Source of the DNA: Poecilobothrus nobilitatus | Lineage: Eukaryota > Arthropoda > Insecta > Diptera > Dolichopodidae | Length of the DNA: 64,000 nucleotides | Direction: 5' to 3' | Assembly (NCBI GenBank): GCA_947095535.1 | Contig: OX352772.1 | Coordinates: 97,026,934 to 97,090,933 of the forward strand | Shown here: positions 10,160 to 22,724 of the stretch, piece after piece | Numbering within the stretch: position 1 is the stretch's first letter | How the letters are laid out: every line of letters starts with the position of its first letter | Notes under the pieces: generated by a model | Database searches by the model: none | Told to the model about the DNA's origin: nothing | Seen by the model: the letters and a program-made list of their open reading frames with translations, nothing else | Program-made: the position numbers and the translations under genes

Positions 10160-11385
10160 TTAGAATAAAATAGATAAATCGAAAGAGATAGATAAACGGA
10201 ATCTTGAATCTTTCATATTAGAAATTGTTAAAACTGGTGTTAAGTTAATAATATTTAAGCTGTTTGCATTATTTATTGATTTTAAAGTTTGATTTTTTGC
10301 ATTTCTTGGTGAATTATCTGCATGACATGAAGGCGTGTTATGACGGTTGTTATAATAGAACTTATTATTAAAACTGTTATTGTTAGCAGTATTATGTAAT
10401 AAAGAAGTTGAAAGTGAAATATTGTTATTGCCAGTATTTTTAGTGGTAAAAATAGAATTATTGTTAAAATTATTTTGTGTATTAACGATATTTAGCTTTG
10501 TGCCTATGGTATGGTATGGTTTTATAAATTGCACTGTTTCTTTCGTGCAGTGTAGAGCGATGTTTGTTTGTGGTTCAAATTCTTAATGTGATCTTGCAAT
10601 AAAATTTGTTGAAGGTGAATTATTCGGTGAGTTTGTGGAACTTTGCTTGTCAGTTTCTTGAAGGTTTCGCTAAAAGCTAGTTTGCTAATTATTAATATTG
10701 TTAATTGTTTTGCTCATGTTGAGTTTTAAACAACTGGGAAAAAGTTTAACTTCGATTACTTTGTTTTGTCATATTATAGATTAATTTGTAATGTTAATAT
10801 GTATCACGTTTAGTGCAGTGCAAATCAGTTTTTCCTTTTGATTTACTATGGACACATGTTTGATGCTGCACTGTACGCTGCACCTTTACAATTTACACAA
10901 CTGGGAATTTGGCACATTTCTGTATAAAGTTTATCAGCTTCAAGCCATTCTAAGCCGCAATCTGCACATTTTAGGCAGTTTTGACAATATTTTTGCAAAT
11001 GGTCTAACTTCTGGCATTTTCCACATCTCATAGAATTTGAATATTACTTCTTCACAGCATGGCTTGTAAAACTACTTTTGATATATTGGGTTAATTGTGT
11101 CACATGTGGCAGTTGGATTTTTAACTTTTAATCTGGCAAGCATCTCATAATTTTTAACGTTTATTAAATCTTTATCTAAAATTAATTCTTTTGAATTTAT
11201 TTAAGCTTTTGTTTAGTTCAACAGTTTTATCAAATTTCCGCTGTTTGTTTTTCGACAAGAAAATGTAAGCAATCTTTCTAGTTGGAACTTCAAGCACAAT
11301 GTTACCTATTCTATCCCAGAACCCGTTAAATTTAGTTCTAATCTCTTCAAGTATTTTGTTAATGACATACTTATTCTGCATCCTA
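10160..11385 (-). pseudogene. LINE ORF1 (nucleic-acid-binding, zinc-knuckle) remnant
   Basis: Read leftwards, the frame pieces are as follows. An N-terminal segment with IRTKFNGFWDRIGN and NYEMLARLKVKNPT-like blocks is followed by a cysteine-rich zinc-knuckle region (MRCGKCQKLDHLQKYC, RCADCG-like and VNCKG...CP, 10846-11031). Then comes a strongly Asn-rich tail (10160-10534). This order is usual for Jockey-type non-LTR retrotransposon ORF1, which packages the element RNA. Stops and frameshifts break it, for instance between the knuckles and the N-terminal block. It lies downstream of an ORF2 fragment (11390-13045) on the same strand, the wrong order for one element, so the two pieces probably come from different copies. 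Confidence 0.65.
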
Positions 11386-11389
11386 AGTG

Positions 11390-13045
11390 TAGTGTTAGAA
11401 TCAGACGATTTTATTTTAAAACATTATTTGCCTAGTACACACAGCCTAGATGATCTGCAAAAGCAGTCAGATTACTTTTAAATTCTAGCTTAAGTAACGA
11501 GTTAACATAAATCAAGATTAAGAGAGGACCTAAAACTGAGCCTTGGGGTACTCCTTGTCTAACATATTTTGCGTTTGACAGTTTTTCTCCAATTTTATCT
11601 CTTATACATCTTGATTCCTAGTAACTCGTAAACTACTCTATCATAAAACCCCTAAAACCAGCATTTTCAAATTTACGTAGCAGAATCTTATGATTGACCA
11701 TAATATCGAAGGCCTTTGTAATATCTAGAAATAGCCCTGCAGTATATTTACCCTTATCTAAGTTGTTATAAATTTCTGAACATAATTTCAACAAAGCGTC
11801 TTCGGTAGACAAATGTTTTTTAAATCCAAACTGAGCTGAACTGAAAAAATTAGTATTATTTAAGAAACTTACAACTTTATTCTTCATAATTTTTTTAAAA
11901 ACCTTGGCTGTCGAGGGAAGGAGTAATATTGGCCTATAATTGTTCATGTCCTTCCTGTTCCATTTTTTAAAAAGTGGGATAACGACGGCACCTTTTAGTA
12001 TGCTAGGAAAACCGCCATAGGAGACACTCACGTTAAAAATGTAGACAAGTATGTCACAAATCATAAGTTTTACTTTTTTTAAAAGAATATTAGAAAGACC
12101 ATCATGACCACACGAATGCAAATTTTTCAGAGAGCTAATAGCCCTAACCACCTCTAAAGAAGATATTGGTTCAAAACCAAAGCTTTTTGTAACATGAGTT
12201 TCTTCCTGAAAAATTAAGCTATTTGAACAAGTGACCGGATGTAATTGTGGAAATAAATTAATAGCCAGATTAGCAAAATAGTCACTAAAAAGGTTAGCCA
12301 TTTCAAGTTCATCAAAAACTTCTTGTAATTAAATAGATTTCCTTATACATTTGTTTTTGTTAAGTATATTATTAATTACTCGTCATTCCCCTTTTAAATT
12401 ACAGGCCTGTTTAACAAATTCACTTTAGTAATAGTTATCTTTTTGTTTTTTGACTTCTTTTTTTACGTGATTGGAAATTTTTTTATACCGCAAATTAAGT
12501 CTGTGATTTGTCGGAAGCTTTGAACATTTTTTCACTAATTCATTTTTGAAATTTATTTCACTTACTAAATATCTAGTTATTCAAGGCTTTAATCTTCTAT
12601 TTTTCCTACTTGTAAATTGAAATATGTAACTTAAAAAGTTTGATAAAATTGTCATGTGCGTGATTTATATCATTTTCTATAAAAACTTCTTGCCAGAATT
12701 CATATTTTAAACAAGTATTTAGTTTAAGATAGTCAATTCTAGTATGTTGCTTGATATCCGTAAACTTGTTTTTTGTCCTTACAATAAAATTATTAATACA
12801 TAAACCTATCATACAGTGATCAGAAATGTTTAAATCCATTATAATTTTCTCACATCTTTCCATCGAGTATTCAGAAAAATGACCATATAAATGGTCTATG
12901 CATTTATCTGAAATTATTCTTGTTGGTTCATTTATTATAGACGCTAAACCATGTAAAGCTAACAGATTCAAAAAATTTGAAAGATCCTCATTTTCTATTA
13001 AAAGATCTATATTAAAATCACCTAAAATTAAAAGATTTTTGTCCT
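11390..13045 (-). pseudogene. LINE ORF2 fragment: endonuclease C-part and reverse transcriptase (Jockey/CR1 type)
   Basis: From right to left: LLILGDFNID (endonuclease, near 13045-13010), NEPTR...CIDHLYG and ISDH (the endonuclease C-terminal catalytic SDH) in the frame 12606-12971. After some broken sequence comes the RT frame 11633-12301 with SCGHDGLS, AVVIPLFKK, NNYRPILLLPS, FGFKKHLST and LFLDITKAFD. A further stretch gives RQGVPQGSVLGPL and an FAD-box ending near 11400. The active-site FADD has decayed and the C-terminal third of RT is missing. The 5' end of the endonuclease is also gone. Stops and frameshifts separate the pieces, so this is a dead copy. Confidence 0.8.
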
Positions 13046-13060
13046 TTCATTTTTTAAAAG

Positions 13061-13121
13061 TACACAAAGTTTTGGGATAAATACAAAGTTTTGGGATAAA
13101 TACAAAGTTTTGGGATAAATA
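13061..13121. repeat. 19-bp tandem repeat, three copies
   Basis: The unit 'aaagttttgggataaatac' repeats three times at the truncated 5' edge of the LINE fragment. The next 280 bases (to about 13410) contain no recognised gene. Confidence 0.85.
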
Positions 13122-13410
13122 TAATTTATTTATTTAGCAAAAACTCTTGCTAAACAGCACATATATAATAAGATCCACAATGCACTAATGCACAATGCAT
13201 TAATCAACAATGAAGATTTAGTAAAATTATAAAATACTAAAGAATGAAAGGACGGTACATATTATACAACTTAGAGATCGGGCTTACAAATGAGAAGTCA
13301 AGAAAATATCTTACTTTATTTTAAAAAATTTAAGTGTATTTAGAGATACTAATTTTTAGCTAGTAACTTTTATTAACATTTATTACTTTTTTAATTATTG
13401 GATATTTCCG

Positions 13411-13783
13411 AATTAGTAAAATTGCCAATTTTTAATAAAACAATTAATATAAAATAATTTTATTTTTAATATACGTTCTACATACGATTCATAACCTTAC
13501 CTGCATTTGACAATATTTAGTATGGTGCTTTTTTCTAAAGAAAATTCCCTGATTGTGCATGTTTTCTTTTGAATTATTTTCACAATTATTATGTGACGTA
13601 TTTTTAAAATAAGGTATTACATAATTATATTGTATATAATATGGCATTTATTGCTGATTCTGGAATTTTAAATTTTAACAAAAAAAAAAAATGGAAATTT
13701 TATTTTATTATAGTATTCATTATAAATAATATTATAGTAAATTATGCACAGTGTGAATTTAAAACATTATTATAAAGTAACAT
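13411..13783 (+). repeat. Repeat A (LTR 3'-part-like) left of the BEL element
   Basis: It matches 27031-27380 in the same orientation, for example 'attagtaaaattgc', 'cttttttctaaagaaaat', 'atgtgacgtatttt' and 'aaagtaacat'. At the right end of the BEL element this repeat follows LTR-start sequence, so it is probably the 3' part of the LTR. Here it sits directly upstream of LTR-start sequence at 13801, which suggests an LTR-LTR junction or a fragment of an older copy. Confidence 0.6.
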
Positions 13784-14143
13784 TGATATATATATGAATA
13801 TGTTAACGCAAACATACGTCGCCTAAAATATAAAACAGAAAATGACATTAGTAACACGTAATTTCAAAAATTACCTTCATTATGTTTCTGCCATTGTCGA
13901 TTATCTCTCTATTCTTGTAACTTTCAATTGTTCGACCATCTTCTATTTATTCTAGAGAACTTTTCTTTAAACCGGCTAGTCATCCTTCTGGCTGTAAATT
14001 TGGTTGTGAATTGATAAGTTTTATTTTTATTTAAAATAATCAGGGTTAACTACTTGAACATTTACTATTTATTTCATAATTACACAGTACTATTTGTACA
14101 AAAAACAATTTTATAATAATAACTTCCTGTTATATTCACGATA

Positions 14144-15400
14144 ATGTCTGTGACTCGCTCAAACCCCGGAAAACCCCATTCAGGCGGTTTCCGCCGTTTT
14201 GTAATTACTAAAACACAGGCGCTAAAGAGTGGGTTTAAAAAACTTCACTTCAGTTGGCTCAAGAAACTTCACCATGTAGAAAATTTCATTAGCAAAACAG
14301 CTGTTCCAGTCGATCATTTGGAAATATGTTTAGTAAACCGTTTACATGTAGATTATGGTGATCTTATGGAAAGACTGATGAAAGAGGATGTGACACAGGC
14401 GCAATTCCTTAAGTTGTTTGACGATGTGGAATTTTTTTTGAACAAAGTTATTGAATACAAATTGGTTTTAAGCAAGCATCTTGAGATTCAAACTGGGACT
14501 CAAAATACATTAAACGCTTACAACACTCACTATCGACGAAAGCTTCCGAATTTAGAAATTCCCCGGTTTCCCAATGGGTGACCTTTAAGAACACCTTTGG
14601 GGAATTAGTTCACGATGCGCCGGATTTAGTGGAGTTGTTAAATTCACCTTTATTTACATAGGTATTCTAGGAACGATAATTCTGTCTAAAGAAGGGTATT
14701 CCGGGGCCTGGAATAACTTATTAGAGTGTTTTGATAATAAACGAAAAATAATTGAGCACCATATATTGACATTTACCTTCTGTAACTAAGGATAACGCAA
14801 CAGAAATCAGGAAATTAATAAATACGTGTACGACTAATCTTACCTCGCTAGAGTTTTGTGGATATTAAGTTAAATGAGTTAAACAAATAACTGCTTATTA
14901 ACCTTGTTGTAAAACGGGTTGACACATCAATCAGCAGGAATGGGAAGGTGAACTTTCACCAACGAAATTAGCAGCGTAGAACCAATCAATGAATTAAAAC
15001 AAAAATTAGAGTTTGGCAGTTAATAGGCTCCATACAACGTCAGTTAAACAAAACCACTCAAGCAAAAACCAAAGGAAATTCCAACGTTAACACAACTAAT
15101 TTATTTATTAACACCCTGGTCGAAATTTCTCAGTATTCAGGGAACGTTTCGAAACAAAGGGAAAACATCCAATCTTATTACTTATCACCTTATCACGCCT
15201 TATACGGATGCTATGCCTCTTTGAATTTAAGAAGAAGCGGGAGTTGCTTAAATATAGTCAATCATAAACTAAGGGATTGCTCTTCGAGTAAATCTCGTAT
15301 TTGTAACGAGTTACATTATACACTGCTCCATAACGCCTTTACGCCATGTATAAACGCCAATATACAAATGAAACAGGATCTTCGGGCTTAAACTATTGTT
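14144..15400 (+). pseudogene. BEL/Pao Gag remnant
   Basis: The first 145 codons (14144-14581) are open and end with LPNLEIPRFPNG, the usual start of the BEL Gag core (DUF1759-like). The next bases in a shifted frame give TFKNTFGELVHDAP and then SGAWNNLLECFDNKRK, both classic for this domain. Around 15230-15330 a cysteine/histidine-rich patch (CLNIVNHKLRDCSSS, then CNELHYTLLH) is the knuckle that precedes the protease in BEL elements. There are several stops and frameshifts. Gag would form the particle around the element RNA; this copy cannot. Confidence 0.75.
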
Positions 15401-15439
15401 TAAGAAATACCGAACAGATCATTTTGCCAACAGGTACCA

Positions 15440-16567
15440 TCTTGATATAAGTATTATATGCAAAATCGAGCTTGTCGAGCTTTGTTAGATTGCGGTAGTC
15501 AAGTGAGTTTCATGACCGCATCGCTAGCTAAACAGTTAAAAATTTCATCTTTCAAAGATAACAGCGATTTTTCTTAAATCAATCAAATGCAAACTCAGAT
15601 GAGCGAAACTGCGTACGTTAAGGTCTCAACTAACAATTGAAAGTTTGAAGAAGAAATCGAATTTTCCATAATGAAGGGAATTTCAAATAAACTTCCGAAA
15701 AATCTCTTCTTTACAAATGGGACGTGCCTGATAAAATACATATCGCTGACCCTCTTCTCAACATTCCACGGCAGGTGGATCTCCTATGCGGGGGTGAGAT
15801 ATTCTCTAAAACGTTGAAACCAGACAAAAGTAACATTTCTGGAGGACCCTCCCTACACGAAACGACATTTGTTTGGATTCTTGGAGTTGCTTACTCGGTG
15901 CAATCACACTTGAGTACATTCACTGAAAGTCCCCTACAAAGTCCAGAATTTTCTGCTCATCGTCAGCATTCTCTAGTTAGATTTTTTAAGTTGGAACCAG
16001 TTTCACATAAATCGGTTCTGACGCAAAAAGAAAGGTCTCGTGAAAACTTTTATATTAGTTTAGAAAACTTTTATTTTCGAGCAGATGATAGCCGGTATGT
16101 TATGACTTTGCCCATTTCAGACAGCATCATTTTAAGAGGTACCTTAGTCTTGAACGCAAGTATGAAACGAATGCGGAGCTCAAGACTGAATATATTAAGG
16201 TTATGAATGAATACATTGAGCTACATGGAAAAAATCGATAAAGAAAAGGATTCAACTGATGTAGGGACCTTTTATTTTCCCCATCATGCAGTTCTTCAAG
16301 CAACTACAACGAAATGGCGCGTTGAAATCGATACTTCTGCAAAATCTTTTTCTAACATATCCCTAAATGATGATGGTAGGTCCAAGCATCCAACAAACCT
16401 GCTTCGACATTTTACTCGGTTTCGAAGCCACAAACAAGTCTTTACATGCGACGTGAAAAAGATGTATCGACAAATACGAATCATTAAACCCCAAAATTCG
16501 TTTCAGCGAATACTATGAAGACTGAACAAGGAACAAAAGCCAAGGTTGTATGAACTCAGACCTGTCA
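15440..16567 (+). pseudogene. BEL/Pao protease and first half of reverse transcriptase
   Basis: RALLDCGSQVSFMT near 15480 is the aspartic protease motif. The frame 15724-16206 (160 codons) continues with IADPLLNIPRQVDLLCGGEIF, FVWILG and RYVMTLP, the usual BEL protease-to-RT linker. The frame 16207-16518 (103 codons) holds TFYFPHHAV, KWRVEIDTSAKS, ISLND and the RT motif KMYRQIRI ending QRIL, with NKEQKPRLYELRPVTF in the following bases. The two frames adjoin and probably formed one. RT stops matching at about 16567, where the foreign insert begins; the YxDD box should be on the far side. Confidence 0.82.
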
Positions 16568-16917
16568 CGTTTTTTCCCTCCTAAAAGATTTGGGAATTTT
16601 TCAAAGAAACCAAAAAATTCCATCTTGGTAGTGTCAGATTCTTACTGATTAAACCCACCTCTCCCTTAAGGCAACATAATGGGATGAAACCGTTATCTGC
16701 TATCGCAGTATATGAGTTGCAGAGTAGGAATAAGAAAGGATAGAAAAAGGATGCGGAAACAATAAATTGGGAGTGGGACTGTAAAGAAACAATGAATCCG
16801 CTTATTATTACTATTATTTTCCTAACAGTGATTATATCCGTTACAACTGTTACAACATGCAGTAGTATATAACACCTTACTGCTTGATACAACCAAAGAT
16901 AGCTTCATTGTAGCACC
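16568..16917. other. Unassigned insert left of the ATT array
   Basis: These 350 bases separate the broken BEL RT from the microsatellite. They do not read as BEL in any frame and I see no gene or inverted ends. They may belong to whatever carried the ATT array. Confidence 0.4.
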
Positions 16918-16987
16918 TATTATTATTATTGTTATTATTATTATAATCATTATTATTATTATTATAATTATTATTATTATTATTATG

Positions 16988-17030
<43 letters not shown>

Positions 17031-17046
17031 TTATTACTATTATTAC

Positions 17047-17077
<31 letters not shown>

Positions 17078-17082
17078 ATGAT

Positions 17083-17114
<32 letters not shown>

Positions 17115-17266
17115 ATTATTATTATTATTAATTATTATTATTATTATTATTATTACTATTACTATTATTGTTATTATTATTACCTATTATTATTATTATT
17201 ATATTATTATTATTATTGTTATTATTAATACTGTTATTATTGTTATTGTTATTATTATTATTATTT

Positions 17267-17305
<39 letters not shown>

Positions 17306-17440
17306 TTAATTATTATTATTATTATTATTACTATTATTATTATTGTTATTATTATTATTATTCTTATTACTATTATTATTATTATTTTTTTAATTATTAT
17401 TATTATTGTTATTATATTATCATTATTGTTATTATTATTT
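16918..17440. repeat. ATT microsatellite, left arm
   Basis: About 520 bp of imperfect (ATT)n with scattered substitutions and an 'acctatt' interruption near 17182. It ends at the (ATTTA)n-like 3' tail of the minus-strand LINE. With 22725-24150 it appears to be one array split by that LINE. Long Leu/Ile/Tyr-type open frames here are artefacts of the repeat. Confidence 0.92.
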
Positions 17441-17630
17441 TTTATTTATTTATTTATTTAATACGAGCTAAAATCAAGCAAGTTACAATAAAAATACTTA
17501 ATCTACTTTAAAGCTAAAATTAAACAAAAAATCAAATAACAACTAATTAATAATAATTAAATGAGAAAAAAAAAAAAAAGAAATTACAATTTAATTTAAA
17601 ATAAAAATCTAACTATAAATTACAACAAAA

Positions 17631-17822
17631 ATTTTTTTTTTTTCCATTTCTCTGCCACATAAATGTGGACAGAAAATCACACAGCCTTTCCTGTTCAGGC
17701 GTGGCTGTAAATGTCGTAGGAGGGAATAACTCTTACGACGTGTGTGGGATTCGAACCCACACTCCCTCGGTGTTTACAACGTATTTTATACGCTCTTACT
17801 CACTAGGTCACCGAGGCCCCTT
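17631..17822 (-). mobile_element. tRNA-derived SINE with 12-bp target duplication
   Basis: On the minus strand it starts GGGGCCTCGGTGACCTAGTG, with a tRNA-like A box (TGACCTAGTGAGTAAGAGCG) and B box (GGTTCGAATCC). A body of about 100 bp follows and then a poly-A tail (T-run at 17632-17643). The 12-bp sequence ATTACAACAAAA flanks it at 17619-17630 and 17823-17834. This is a textbook LINE-mobilised SINE. The tRNA-like head is shared with the insertion at 55646-55724. Confidence 0.88.
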
Positions 17823-18289
17823 ATTACAACAAAATAAGTTCAATTAAGAATCCTCAGGTCAAGGGTTATTTAATAACTTCATTCACACAAATATAGATTA
17901 CTTTTAAATGATTGCTTTGTTAGTAAGAGATTAATATGAGGTTTATATATGTTACAAAGAGAATCATCCTATTAATAGGTTAATATTTCCCATAATTAGT
18001 TCTTTGAAAATGCAAGTTATACATATTAACAGATCTTAATCTAGAATATGAAAAAAAATTGAGGTTAGCAAATAATTGAGAAGCAAAAATATTACCTTTA
18101 ATTAATTCGGTTAAAAACACTATATCCGGTACTTTACGACCTTTCTCAAGGGTATGAAGATGTAATAAATTTAATCTATGTTCGTATGGCGGTAGTCTTA
18201 AAGGATTTTCCCATGGAAGAAAGCGTAAAGCAAATCTTAGAAATTTTTTTTGAACTGATCTTATTCTATTTATACAAATATTATAAAAA

Positions 18290-20720
18290 GGGCTGCATAC
18301 CTGGGAAGCATATTACAAGTTAGGTCTAATTAAACAAGTAAAAAGAGATTTTAATACATAAGGATCATCAAATTCTCCTGCCCAACGTTTAATGAAATCT
18401 TGCATAGAGTTGGCTTTATTTAGTATATCAGTATAATGAAGGTGAAAAGAAAGCTTGCTATCAAAGAATACCCCTAGATCTTTTATAGAGACAACTTTAG
18501 GAATAGTTTGGTTATTGAAAGAATAGGAATACAAGATTGGACATGAACGACGTGTAAAAGTAATTAATACACATTTATTAACGTTAAGTTGAAGATTATT
18601 ATTGCAACACCAATCATAAAATCGATTACGACCAGCTTGCAAAGCTAAAGCATCTTCTAAATTTTTAATTTTGAGGAAGATTTTCAATTCGTCGGCGTAA
18701 ATTTTAAAATAGCAATTAAGTATTAACGAAGTAACATCATTAATAGAAATAATGAACAGTAGAGGTCCAAGATGACTACTTTGTGGAACAGCTGTTGCAG
18801 CATCGAATTCAGAAGATGTCGCGGATCTAAAAGACACACTATACCTACGTTCAGAAAGATAAGAGTGAATCCAATTAATGAAAAAAATGGGGAATCCTAG
18901 TTTTTCCAACTTAAAAATAATAATATTGTGCGAAAGAAGATCAAAAGCTTTACTAAAATCGGTGTATATCACATCTGTTTGAAAACCATCCTGCATGTTA
19001 TTAACGAAAGTAGAGGTGGATTCAATAAGATTAGTAACAGTTGATTTATGCTTAACAAAGCTATGTTGATAAGGAGATAAAAAGCAAGTACAATGATTAT
19101 AAATAGAATCAAATATGATCAATTCAAAAAGTTTGGAAATAGATGATAGTTTCGCAATTGAGCGATAATTTGTTACATCATTTTTAAGATTTTTTTTTTG
19201 TAAAAAGGCATAATAAGAGAAGTCTTCCAGATAGAAGGAAAAATACCAGAAGTCAAAGAAAAATTAAATAAGATAGAAAGGGGACCACATAATGAAATCG
19301 AACATTTTTTTAAAAATATGTTTGGGATACCATCAGTACCAGGATTAGAATTATTGTCAAGCTTTTGTAAGCAGTTTAAGACTACATTAGAATCAATATG
19401 AATATTGGTAAGCGTTGTTTTAGGAAAGCTAACTAAGTGGCAGAAATAATCTTTATTTAAAGAAAACGGAGGCAGAACGTAACTGACTTGAAAAAAATCA
19501 CAATAAAAATTCAGAAATCACTTTAGAATCACTACTGCTAGAGTTCTTATAATTCATACAAGTGGGATATGGATCAGATTTTCTTTTAGAATTAACAAAT
19601 TTCCAAAAGAGTTTTGGATTAGTGTTAATATCCGAAAACATATTCCGTACATAGTTAAAGTGAAGATTATTAGACATTGAGTTGAAATCATTAAATAAAA
19701 TAATAAAATCATTAAAGTCATGATTATTATTGCTTTTAATGAATTTACGCCAGGCTTTATTTTTTTTATTTTTTTATTTCTTAACATTTCTGGTAAACCA
19801 AGGCGGACAAGTTTGTTAATTTTATCAATAACTAAAGGAACATGTTGTGAAATAATGGAATGAAGGATTTTATAGAAATTATTAACTGTAACCTCTAAAT
19901 TGGTAGAGGATAAAAATGAAAAGTCGTAATCGCTTAAATAGTTATTGATTGCTTAAAAATTAGCTTTGGCAATATTGTAACGATAAGAAAGTGCTGAATC
20001 AACATTAGGAGATATAAGAGAAGAAAAGGAAAAACATATTGGAGGGTGATATTCAGCAATATCGACATTACAGCAATATGTCCATTTGAATTCGGACAGG
20101 TAATAGTAACTAAATTATTCCAGTTTGAAGTAAATAGTAAGTCTAACTGCCTCCCACGATTATTGTAAACCGAGGATACCTGTTGAAAATTAAAAAAAAT
20201 TAAAAGAATTGATTACAAAACACTCAATATTACTAACTAATTCATATGGTACAAAATAAGCTTCATGTGCAATCCATTTAATATTAGGTAGATTAAAATC
20301 ACCACTTAGTATAATATCATCATTTGTGTTGAGATTACTAATTAGTAATTCAATTTCTGATATATACTTAGTATATACTTCAATACTGGACCCAGGAAGA
20401 ATATAACAGTTAATGATAATAACATTTATCAACGGCAATTTATCAATTTTAATGGCAATAATTTTCATAATTTCAGACGAATCGCACTGAGTAACTAATA
20501 ATTGCGAGGAAGAGAATGTATTTTTTTAAAGCTATTAATACACCAACACCTCTTGGAACGTTATGGGAAAAAAGACAATCATATCTGTCATTCCTATAAA
20601 GTAAAAGTAAAAGACGACAGTAAAAGACGAAGGGAAAATTTCAAGATTATTAATTGATGAAGTAAGCCAAGTTTCCGTTAAAACAAAAATATCAACATCA
20701 AATCCAAAACATTATCAAAA
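18290..20720 (-). pseudogene. LINE ORF2: endonuclease and reverse transcriptase
   Basis: The endonuclease part (20720-20190) shows FVLTETWLTS near 20690, a GVGVLIAL block and GDFNLPNIKW near 20300. The linker around 20000-20090 has YHPPICFSF. RT begins around 19400 with NPGTDGIPNIFLKK. The frame 18313-19122 (269 codons) contains QHSFVKHKSTVTNL, VIYTDFSKAFD, VPQSSHLGPLLF (VPQGS decayed to VPQSS), YADELKIF (catalytic YADD decayed to YADE), LQLNVNKCVLITF and DLGVFFDSKLSF. Order and spacing fit CR1/Jockey-type ORF2 of two domains. Stops and frameshifts separate endonuclease from RT, and the changed active site argues it is dead. Confidence 0.85.
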
Positions 20721-20799
20721 ATTACTTCTAGCACCTCGTTAGAGCCCTTACTATAAGGCATGATAGTTTCGCCTTGAACAAAGTTATGATACTTATTAA

Positions 20800-22307
20800 G
20801 CTTGTTAGAAACCGATTTTTTAAATTAAGAAAGTTTGTTTTTTTTAAATAAGAATCACTAACAAGTTTATTAGATGATTTAGGAAAATTGTTAGAATTAG
20901 AAAAAGTGGCGACATTCTTCTTTAATAGAATGGCGACTAATAGAAGAATTTGTTACGTTGTTATTATTAGAAAGAGGAGCTTTTAAAGAATTGGTATGAG
21001 AATTAACATTAGGATTAGAGATAGTATTAGGTTTAGTAAGAGTTTTTATACTTTGTTTATTATTAGTAGTTGGATTAAAATTAGTATGATTTTTAATACT
21101 TTGATTATTAATAGAAATTCTAGAAAGATTAATTAATCAAGTAAACTTTTTAGATTAAAATTAGTATTTATAGGACGTTTATCAGTTTTTTAATGAATAA
21201 TCTACATCTGTATTGAATGAAGGTATTTTTAAATCATTTTTTGGTTTACCTTTGACCTCAGGTTTCCGTTTTTCAATTACAGCACCAATTTTGTTCTAAA
21301 TTTTAATATTACTTGGATGTTGAAGAATCCTCAAATTGTAAACAGATCCAGAGATGAGAAAACAATGATATTTAATTATATTCCTTTTTACCCTCTTCGG
21401 TGTTAAATTAGTACAGATTACCGAACTAATGTTGAATTCCCATTTGAGAAACTCAGATAATTTAATTTCACTAAAGGAACTCGGAACAACCTTTACAAAG
21501 ATGGACGAGTGATAACTGTCATTTATAGGAGAAGAATTATTGAATTGAACAATATTCGTAATCCTTGCACTCCACTATTCTTCCGTAATCATTGTATGCG
21601 TAACAATCGTATGCATTGTGTTCCAAATTTATGTAAAATGGTTTATTTAGTCGGAACATTTTTATCACATATAACAGGTGTGATAGAATCAGTTTGAATA
21701 ATTTTATTGGAAGTATCTAGTACAATTCCAGTTTTATCAGATATTAGCACTTCACCAAGTATCGCGTAATTCGGAGCAAATATTTTGAAAAATTTCTGCG
21801 TTGGTACTAGAAAACTCCTGATTAACTGAATCTAAATGTTTAATAACAGTAGCTTCCATACGTTCAATTTTATCTGGAACAGTGAGCTGGGCAGAAATCT
21901 CAGTTAATAGATCATTTTTAAATTCGGTGAACATCTTAGTTAACACATCATTATTTTGAGTTGATTTATAAGCAATTTGATTACATATTGTATCAAATGA
22001 TTTTGCCATGTCATTAAAAGAATTTCGGTTTGAATCAATAACTAATATTGCTTTGTTTAATAAAACCGTATTCTTATCATTCATATTGACAAAAATTATT
22101 TAATTTATCATATACGCTTCTAAATAGTGATTCATGGTGTTGGCAATTATCATAAATGAACCAGTTAGCCAAAGAAGGATGATACCAATCCCTGCTTGCT
22201 CCCATGCAAACACCATGCAACTTTCTCTTACAAAAAGCTTTACAAACAACAAATTTAAACTTTTTATCAGTAATGGTGCAATTTTCGATGTTACATTTAA
22301 ATTCCAT
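20800..22307 (-). pseudogene. LINE ORF1 with PHD-like zinc finger
   Basis: At the 5' end (22077-22307) a frame of 76 codons has CNIENC ... CKAFCKRKLHGVC ... NWFIYDNC, a C4HC3-like PHD arrangement seen at the N-terminus of ORF1 in CR1-type elements. The next frame (21752-22084) is a helical, probably coiled segment with charged residues (LLNKAILVID, KMFTEFKNDLL, SAQLTVPDKIERMEA). It overlaps the first frame end by a few bases. The rest to about 20800 is Asn-rich and badly broken. It precedes the endonuclease frame in the right order, so it belongs to the same LINE. Confidence 0.65.
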
Positions 22308-22340
22308 CGTAATTTTAATAATTGTAGAATCAAAAAATAA

Positions 22341-22724
22341 TTAAGATAAAAAAATTAAAATAAAAATACTAAATTGACAGAGTCAGCAAACTTTTACTTT
22401 AATATATGTTCTTATTCTTATCATTATTATTATTTTTTTTTTAAATAAAAGTAAATGTACTTTGATTAAAAAAATTGGTATCACTTCGGAAAAGTTAGTT
22501 ATAAATTAATATAAAAAAACTATACAGTCACCAAAAATAAATTTCTTTCTAAACAGAATATTAATATTAATAAAAAATGAAAAAAAAAAAAAAAATTAGA
22601 CCTGATATTAAAAATTAAAAAGTAAATAAACTTAATTAATAACCGCGCATGCACCGTATTGCCTGATTGATAGAAACTGACTGATTGTTTTGAAACTGAC
22701 TAAGTGGTAGAAATTGACTGAAAC
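22341..22724. other. AT-rich spacer at the 5' end of the LINE
   Basis: About 380 bp with A- and T-runs and two 'aaactgactga/attgactgaaactga' blocks (22675-22725). No gene is seen. It may be the LINE's 5' untranslated region. Confidence 0.4.

Larger units (their letters stand above)
17441..22340 (-). mobile_element. Near-complete LINE (CR1/Jockey-type non-LTR retrotransposon) in the ATT array
   Basis: Read leftwards: ORF1 with a PHD-like Cys/His finger, ORF2 with endonuclease and RT, a 3' untranslated region, and an (AAATA)n-like tail at 17441-17462. The tail joins ATT repeat directly, and ATT repeat resumes at 22725, so the LINE seems to have inserted into the microsatellite. A SINE (17631-17822) lies in its 3' region. 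ORFs are interrupted by several stops and shifts. It is the longest LINE copy in the window. Confidence 0.75.

Noticed and set aside
17168..17461. 97-codon Leu/Ile-rich frame
   Set aside because: Also ATT microsatellite.
17733..17822. Functional tRNA gene on the minus strand
   Set aside because: A and B boxes are good, but the anticodon arm does not fold, and the unit has a SINE body, poly-A tail and target duplication.
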